Below, one piece after another: positions 11,168 through 14,055 of a stretch of DNA of 14,055 nucleotides; position 1 is the stretch's first letter, and every line of letters starts with the position of its first letter. A model generated the notes under the pieces. That model saw only the letters and a program-made list of their open reading frames with translations. It did no database searches and was not told where the DNA came from. The position numbers and the translations under genes are program-made. The stretch is from contig PMYM01000161.1 in the NCBI GenBank assembly GCA_003171235.1, positions 1-14,055 of the forward strand, given 5' to 3'. Origin of the DNA: Phycisphaerales bacterium (lineage in GTDB: Bacteria; Planctomycetota; Phycisphaerae; SM23-33).

Positions 11168-14055
11168 ATGACAACTGAACTGGCCAAAATATACGACCCG
11201 CGCAACGTGCAGGAAGAGATATACCAGCGGTGGCTGCAGGCCGGGGCCTTCCATGCCCTCCCGGCCCCCGGAAGCAAGGCCTTCAGCATCGTCATCCCCC
11301 CGCCCAACGTGACCGCCGCCCTGCATTTGGGACACGCCCTCAACAACACCTTGCAGGACATCCTAACGCGCTGGAAACGTATGGAGGGCTTCAACACCCT
11401 CTGGATGCCCGGCACCGACCACGCCGGCATCGCCACCCAGACAGTGGTGGACAAGCGACTGACGGCCGAGGGAAAGCCTGACCTGGCCGCATATCGCAAG
11501 ATCGACGAGGCTGGCCAGGATGGGCGGTCTCAGTTCGTCGCCAAGGTCCAGCAGTGGAAGGACGAGTACGAGGCCCGCATCCTGGGCCAACTCAAGGCCA
11601 TGGGCTGCTCCTGCGACTGGGAGCGGACGCGCTTCACCATGGACGAGACCTGCGCCCGGGCCGTGCGCGAGGCGTTCTTCAAGCTCTTCGCCCAGGGGCT
11701 GATCTACCGCGGCAAGCGCCTGGTCAACTGGGACCCCGCCACCCAGACCGTGCTGGCCGACGACGAGGTCGAGCACGAAACCGTCAACGGGTCGTTCTGG
11801 TATCTGCGCTATCCGCTGGAAGAGCCGGTGACCATTCCCAGTGTCGCGGGCATCCTGCCCGCGGGTGGCATGGCCGCCCCGGCCGCTGGTGTCGCGGGCA
11901 TCCTGCCCGCGGGTGAGCAGGAATTGCACACACGGCAAGGCAGATTCTTGCCGCACTGGACTCAAAGTGGCGCTACCTATGCGGTCACGTTCCGTTTGGC
12001 AGATTCGGTGCCACCCAACATAGCGGAAGAATGGCGGATGGAGCGTGAGGAGATAAAGGCTCGGGCAAATAAGAGCGGCCGTGCATTGACAGACGAAGAA
12101 CGAGAGCATCTGCACGAACTACAATCGGTCAAGATCGAGGCATTCTTGAATGCCGGGCACGGATCATGTTTGCTTAGAGACAATCGCGCCGCAGAGATTG
12201 TTCAGGCCGCACTACAACACTTCCACGGTGATCGGTACAAGGTGATCTCATGGGCGGTCATGCCCAATCATGTCCATGTAGTTTTTCGCCCACTGGGAGA
12301 ACATCTGCTGGACAAGATCATCCACTCGTGGAAGTCATTTACCGCCAATGAGATCAACAAGGTTCTGGGCCGCCAAGGGCAGTTGTGGATGGATGAGTAC
12401 TATGACCATCTTGTCCGAGACGAGCAGGATCTTAATAATCAGGTCAACTATGTGCTTTCAAACCCCGACAATGCGGGATTGAGTAACTGGAAGTGGGTCG
12501 GACACATCAGCGATGTGGAAGACGAGCGGGACGCCGGGCAGATGCGCGGGCAAGATGCCCGCGACACGGCAACCGACCAACGCGGGCAAGATGCCCGCGG
12601 CACGATAACACACGTCACCGTCGCCACCACGCGGCCGGAGACCATGCTGGGCGACACGGCCGTGGCCATGAACCCCGCCGACCCGCGCGCCAAATTCCTG
12701 GTGGGAAAGCGCGTCCGCCTGCCGCTGGTCGGCCGGCTGATTCCAATCATCGCCGACGACCACGTGGTGCTCCCCGACCCCAGCAGCGACGACGAGAAGG
12801 CCCGCTACGGCACCGGATTCCTCAAGGTCACCCCCGCCCACGACGTGGACGACTACGAGATCGGCCAGCGGCACAACCTGCCCCTGGTCAACGTGCTGGC
12901 CCCCGACGGCACCATCAGCGACAAGCACGGCTGGACCGACGCCGCCGGCACCGACGCCCAGCAGTTGGTCGGCATGGACCGCTTCGAGGCCCGCGAGGCC
13001 ATCGTCGAGTGGTTCCGCACCGAGGGCCTGCTGGAAGACGTCAAACCCTACGCCCACGAGGTCGGCCACTCCTACCGCAGCCACGTGCCCATCGAACCAT
13101 ACCTGTCGGACCAGTGGTACATCGCGGTGAAGAAGTCGATTGCCGATTTACAATTGTCAATTGACAATTGTCAATTGAAGAAGGAACAGACAGAAACAAA
13201 AGACGGAATTACCTACCTTGCTGGAACGGACGTGCCGGTGAACTCCCTGGCCGGGCTGGCGTTGCTCCCGCTGCTGGACGGCCGGTTGAAGTTCGTCCCC
13301 GATCGCTACGCCAACAACTACCGCACCTGGCTGGAGAACCTCCGCGACTGGCCCATCTCCCGCCAACTCTGGTGGGGACACCAGATACCAGTGTGGAGTA
13401 TCTACCTTCTTGATGCTGACCCAAATCGGCCTGATGACTCGGTTGCCAAATCAGCGGCGGAATTACTAGAACGAATTGCATCGAAGCATGGATTGCAGGA
13501 GGCAATTAAAGTACGGCTGTATCAGACGGAAGCCGAGTGGTCTCTGATGGTCTGTCCGCAAGGTAAGCTTGGTGACGACTTGTTGTTAGCGATTCAGAGT
13601 ATCCATCGAGGAGAACCTTGGCCGGATAAATTTGTAACTTCCCAGGCCGAGGCGAACGAACTTAGCACCTTCCTGGATGGCGTTTCTCAAGACACCGACG
13701 TCCTTGACACCTGGTTCTCCTCGGCTCTGTGGCCGATTTCGACCATGGGCTGGCCGGAGGAGAATGACCTCTTAAAGACCTTCTATCCCACCAGCATGCT
13801 GTGCACCGCCCGCGAGATCATCACCCTGTGGGTGAGCCGCATGGTGATGTTCGGCCAGTATTTCCGCTCCGACATCCCCTTCCGCGAGGTGTACATCCAC
13901 GCCATGATCCAGGACGGCGAGGGGCGCAAGATGTCCAAGAGCCTGGGCAACGGCATCGACCCCTTGGACATCATCGAAAGCCACGGGGCCGACGCCATGC
14001 GCTTCACCCTGGCCTTCATGACCACCCAGACCCAGGACGTGCGCATGCCGGTGGC
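11168..14055 (+). CDS. valS: Valyl-tRNA synthetase with in-frame insertions (3' end outside window)
   Basis: Class I aminoacyl-tRNA synthetase that charges tRNA-Val and edits misactivated threonine; 962 complete codons are present and the frame is open at the window edge. The HIGH motif is H53-L-G-H56, followed by WMPGTDHAGIATQ. The editing domain starts near residue 200 (GSFWYLRYPLEEPV) and resumes at HVTVATTRPETMLGDTAV (from residue 482). Next come DWPISRQLWWGHQIPVW, DVLDTWFSSALWP and the KMSKS loop at K921-S925. HIGH-KMSKS spacing is about 868 residues against about 510 in E. coli ValS. Most of the excess is a transposase-encoding insert (residues about 225-478); the rest is a palindromic insert near 662-670 and a long segment near 744-841. 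Every core motif is intact, so the enzyme may be functional. No clear ribosome site precedes ATG 11168. Confidence 0.88.
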   Translation, partial: MTTELAKIYDPRNVQEEIYQRWLQAGAFHALPAPGSKAFSIVIPPPNVTAALHLGHALNNTLQDILTRWKRMEGFNTLWMPGTDHAGIATQTVVDKRLTAEGKPDLAAYRKIDEAGQDGRSQFVAKVQQWKDEYEARILGQLKAMGCSCDWERTRFTMDETCARAVREAFFKLFAQGLIYRGKRLVNWDPATQTVLADDEVEHETVNGSFWYLRYPLEEPVTIPSVAGILPAGGMAAPAAGVAGILPAGEQELHTRQGRFLPHWTQSGATYAVTFRLADSVPPNIAEEWRMEREEIKARANKSGRALTDEEREHLHELQSVKIEAFLNAGHGSCLLRDNRAAEIVQAALQHFHGDRYKVISWAVMPNHVHVVFRPLGEHLLDKIIHSWKSFTANEINKVLGRQGQLWMDEYYDHLVRDEQDLNNQVNYVLSNPDNAGLSNWKWVGHISDVEDERDAGQMRGQDARDTATDQRGQDARGTITHVTVATTRPETMLGDTAVAMNPADPRAKFLVGKRVRLPLVGRLIPIIADDHVVLPDPSSDDEKARYGTGFLKVTPAHDVDDYEIGQRHNLPLVNVLAPDGTISDKHGWTDAAGTDAQQLVGMDRFEAREAIVEWFRTEGLLEDVKPYAHEVGHSYRSHVPIEPYLSDQWYIAVKKSIADLQLSIDNCQLKKEQTETKDGITYLAGTDVPVNSLAGLALLPLLDGRLKFVPDRYANNYRTWLENLRDWPISRQLWWGHQIPVWSIYLLDADPNRPDDSVAKSAAELLERIASKHGLQEAIKVRLYQTEAEWSLMVCPQGKLGDDLLLAIQSIHRGEPWPDKFVTSQAEANELSTFLDGVSQDTDVLDTWFSSALWPISTMGWPEENDLLKTFYPTSMLCTAREIITLWVSRMVMFGQYFRSDIPFREVYIHAMIQDGEGRKMSKSLGNGIDPLDIIESHGADAMRFTLAFMTTQTQDVRMPV
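11841..11867 (+). repeat. REP-like hairpin, left copy 1
   Basis: A 27-base unit beginning GTGTCGCGGG. Its core is a perfect hairpin, CGCGGGCA (11845-11852), TCC loop, TGCCCGCG (11856-11863). It is read in frame as VAGILPAG. Confidence 0.85.
11889..11915 (+). repeat. REP-like hairpin, left copy 2
   Basis: Identical over all 27 bases to the copy at 11841 and offset by exactly 48 bases (16 codons), so it is again read as VAGILPAG. A GC-rich 21-base spacer separates the copies. Confidence 0.85.
11915..12541 (+). CDS. RAYT (Y1/HUH) transposase domain fused in frame within ValS
   Basis: About 209 codons in the valS frame encode a full-length REP-associated tyrosine transposase (IS200/IS605-related Y1 superfamily). 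The start, RFLPHWTQSGATYAVTFRLADSVP, matches the family opening. The HUH motif is H368-V-H370 in WAVMPNHVHVVFRP (fused-protein numbering). The C-terminal part has LWMDEYYDHLVRDEQDL and VNYVLSNPDNAGL, with Y411, Y412 and Y428 as possible nucleophiles. In the family this enzyme nicks single-stranded REP hairpins. There is no stop after the domain and no own ribosome site; an in-frame ATG at 11870, inside the repeats, could be an internal start. Nothing looks decayed. Confidence 0.85.
12545..12567 (-). repeat. REP-like hairpin, right copy 1 (inverted)
   Basis: CGCGGGCA (12545-12552), AGA loop, TGCCCGCG (12556-12563), then ACAC. Its reverse complement begins GTGTCGCGGGCATC like the left copies, differing by one base in the loop (TCT for TCC). 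It is read as RGQDARDT. Confidence 0.85.
12581..12603 (-). repeat. REP-like hairpin, right copy 2 (inverted)
   Basis: The core CGCGGGCA-AGA-TGCCCGCG (12581-12599) is identical to the copy at 12545 and offset by 36 bases (12 codons), followed by GCAC in place of ACAC. It is read as RGQDARGT. Confidence 0.85.
13151..13177. repeat. CAATTG palindromic repeat inside valS
   Basis: Four CAATTG units at 7-base spacing. The first 20 bases, CAATTGTCAATTGACAATTG (13151-13170), are a perfect palindrome. The 27-base unit equals nine codons, keeps the valS frame and adds roughly LQLSIDNCQ to the catalytic domain. It is much AT-richer than surrounding valS and resembles a dispersed palindrome, not native coding sequence. 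Confidence 0.75.
13396..13689 (+). other. AT-richer extra segment of ValS
   Basis: About 98 codons lie between WWGHQIPVW and DTDVLDTWFSSALW, where E. coli ValS has roughly 40. The translation (from SIYLLDADPNRPDDS to ANELSTFLDGVSQ) looks like a compact folded domain. Its base composition and codon use are clearly less GC-rich than the rest of valS (for example TTGTTGTTAGCG and TTTGTAACT). It may be a lineage-specific connective-peptide insertion or an acquired segment. No known domain is recognised. Confidence 0.5.

Larger units (their letters stand above)
11841..12604 (+). mobile_element. RAYT-REP element inserted in frame in valS
   Basis: About 764 bases interrupt the valS editing-domain coding sequence without breaking the frame. 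The order is two direct copies of a GC-rich hairpin, a REP-associated tyrosine transposase coding segment, then two copies of the same hairpin in inverted orientation. The transposase part is visibly AT-richer than flanking valS, which indicates a separate origin. The exact boundaries are uncertain by several codons because no target-site duplication is obvious. The host protein reads YLRYPLEEPV before and ITHVTVATTRPETM after, which join as a normal ValS sequence. Confidence 0.85.

Noticed and set aside
11841..12603. CRISPR-like or intein interpretation of the valS insert
   Set aside because: There are only four hairpin repeats, inverted around a gene, with unequal spacers and no cas genes. 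There is no N-terminal Cys/Ser splice block and no C-terminal His-Asn before Cys/Ser/Thr, so it is not an intein. The HUH motif identifies a RAYT.

Overview
This GC-rich window looks like a chromosomal segment of a planctomycete-like bacterium, probably assembled from an uncultured organism. The clues are family-level and not proof of taxonomy: secreted LamG/glycoside-hydrolase-type and parallel beta-helix proteins, a small bacterial C2H2 zinc-finger protein, small Lys/Asp-rich single-membrane-span proteins, and dispersed palindromic repeats whose translations read AGILPAG or RGQDAR.

Layout. Positions 1-1275 carry no large gene. They hold a terminator-like hairpin (279-328) and two small membrane-protein reading frames (439 and 810), each cut by one in-frame TGA. 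Positions 1276-6756 form a minus-strand block, read from right to left: a hydroxypyruvate/glycerate-type D-2-hydroxyacid dehydrogenase (6756-5797), a 1303-residue exported protein with two LamG-like domains and a GH123/DUF6067-like C-terminal half (5671-1760), and a two-finger C2H2 protein (1662-1276). The intergenic space 6757-7121 holds a perfect hairpin, a decayed coding remnant and a promoter for the divergent plus-strand block.

Plus-strand block: a secreted parallel beta-helix protein (7122-8867), a paired-hairpin REP-like repeat (8878-8988), a promoter-driven structured RNA resembling 6S RNA and ending in an intrinsic terminator (about 9104-9306), citramalate synthase cimA (9326-10921), a CT/AG-rich inverted-repeat element (10936-11125), and valS, which runs off the right edge (11168-14055).

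The most unusual feature is inside valS. The frame is open from 11168 to the window end, but between the start of the editing domain and its TTRPETMLGDT motif it carries about 255 extra codons. These encode an apparently complete REP-associated tyrosine transposase (RAYT; HUH motif in MPNHVHVV), flanked by two copies of a GC-rich hairpin on the left and two inverted copies on the right. The element has no stop codon, so host synthetase and transposase would be made as one polypeptide. The same gene carries two further in-frame additions: a 27-base CAATTG palindrome at 13151 and an AT-richer segment of about 98 codons between the WWGHQIPVW and DVLDTWFSSALW motifs. This resembles the in-frame palindromic elements known in Rickettsia genes, but on the scale of a whole transposase.

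Functionally the window mixes housekeeping (valyl-tRNA charging, isoleucine-precursor synthesis, possibly a global RNA regulator) with extracellular polysaccharide-related functions. All assignments come from reading the sequence and recalling family motifs; no database search was run.
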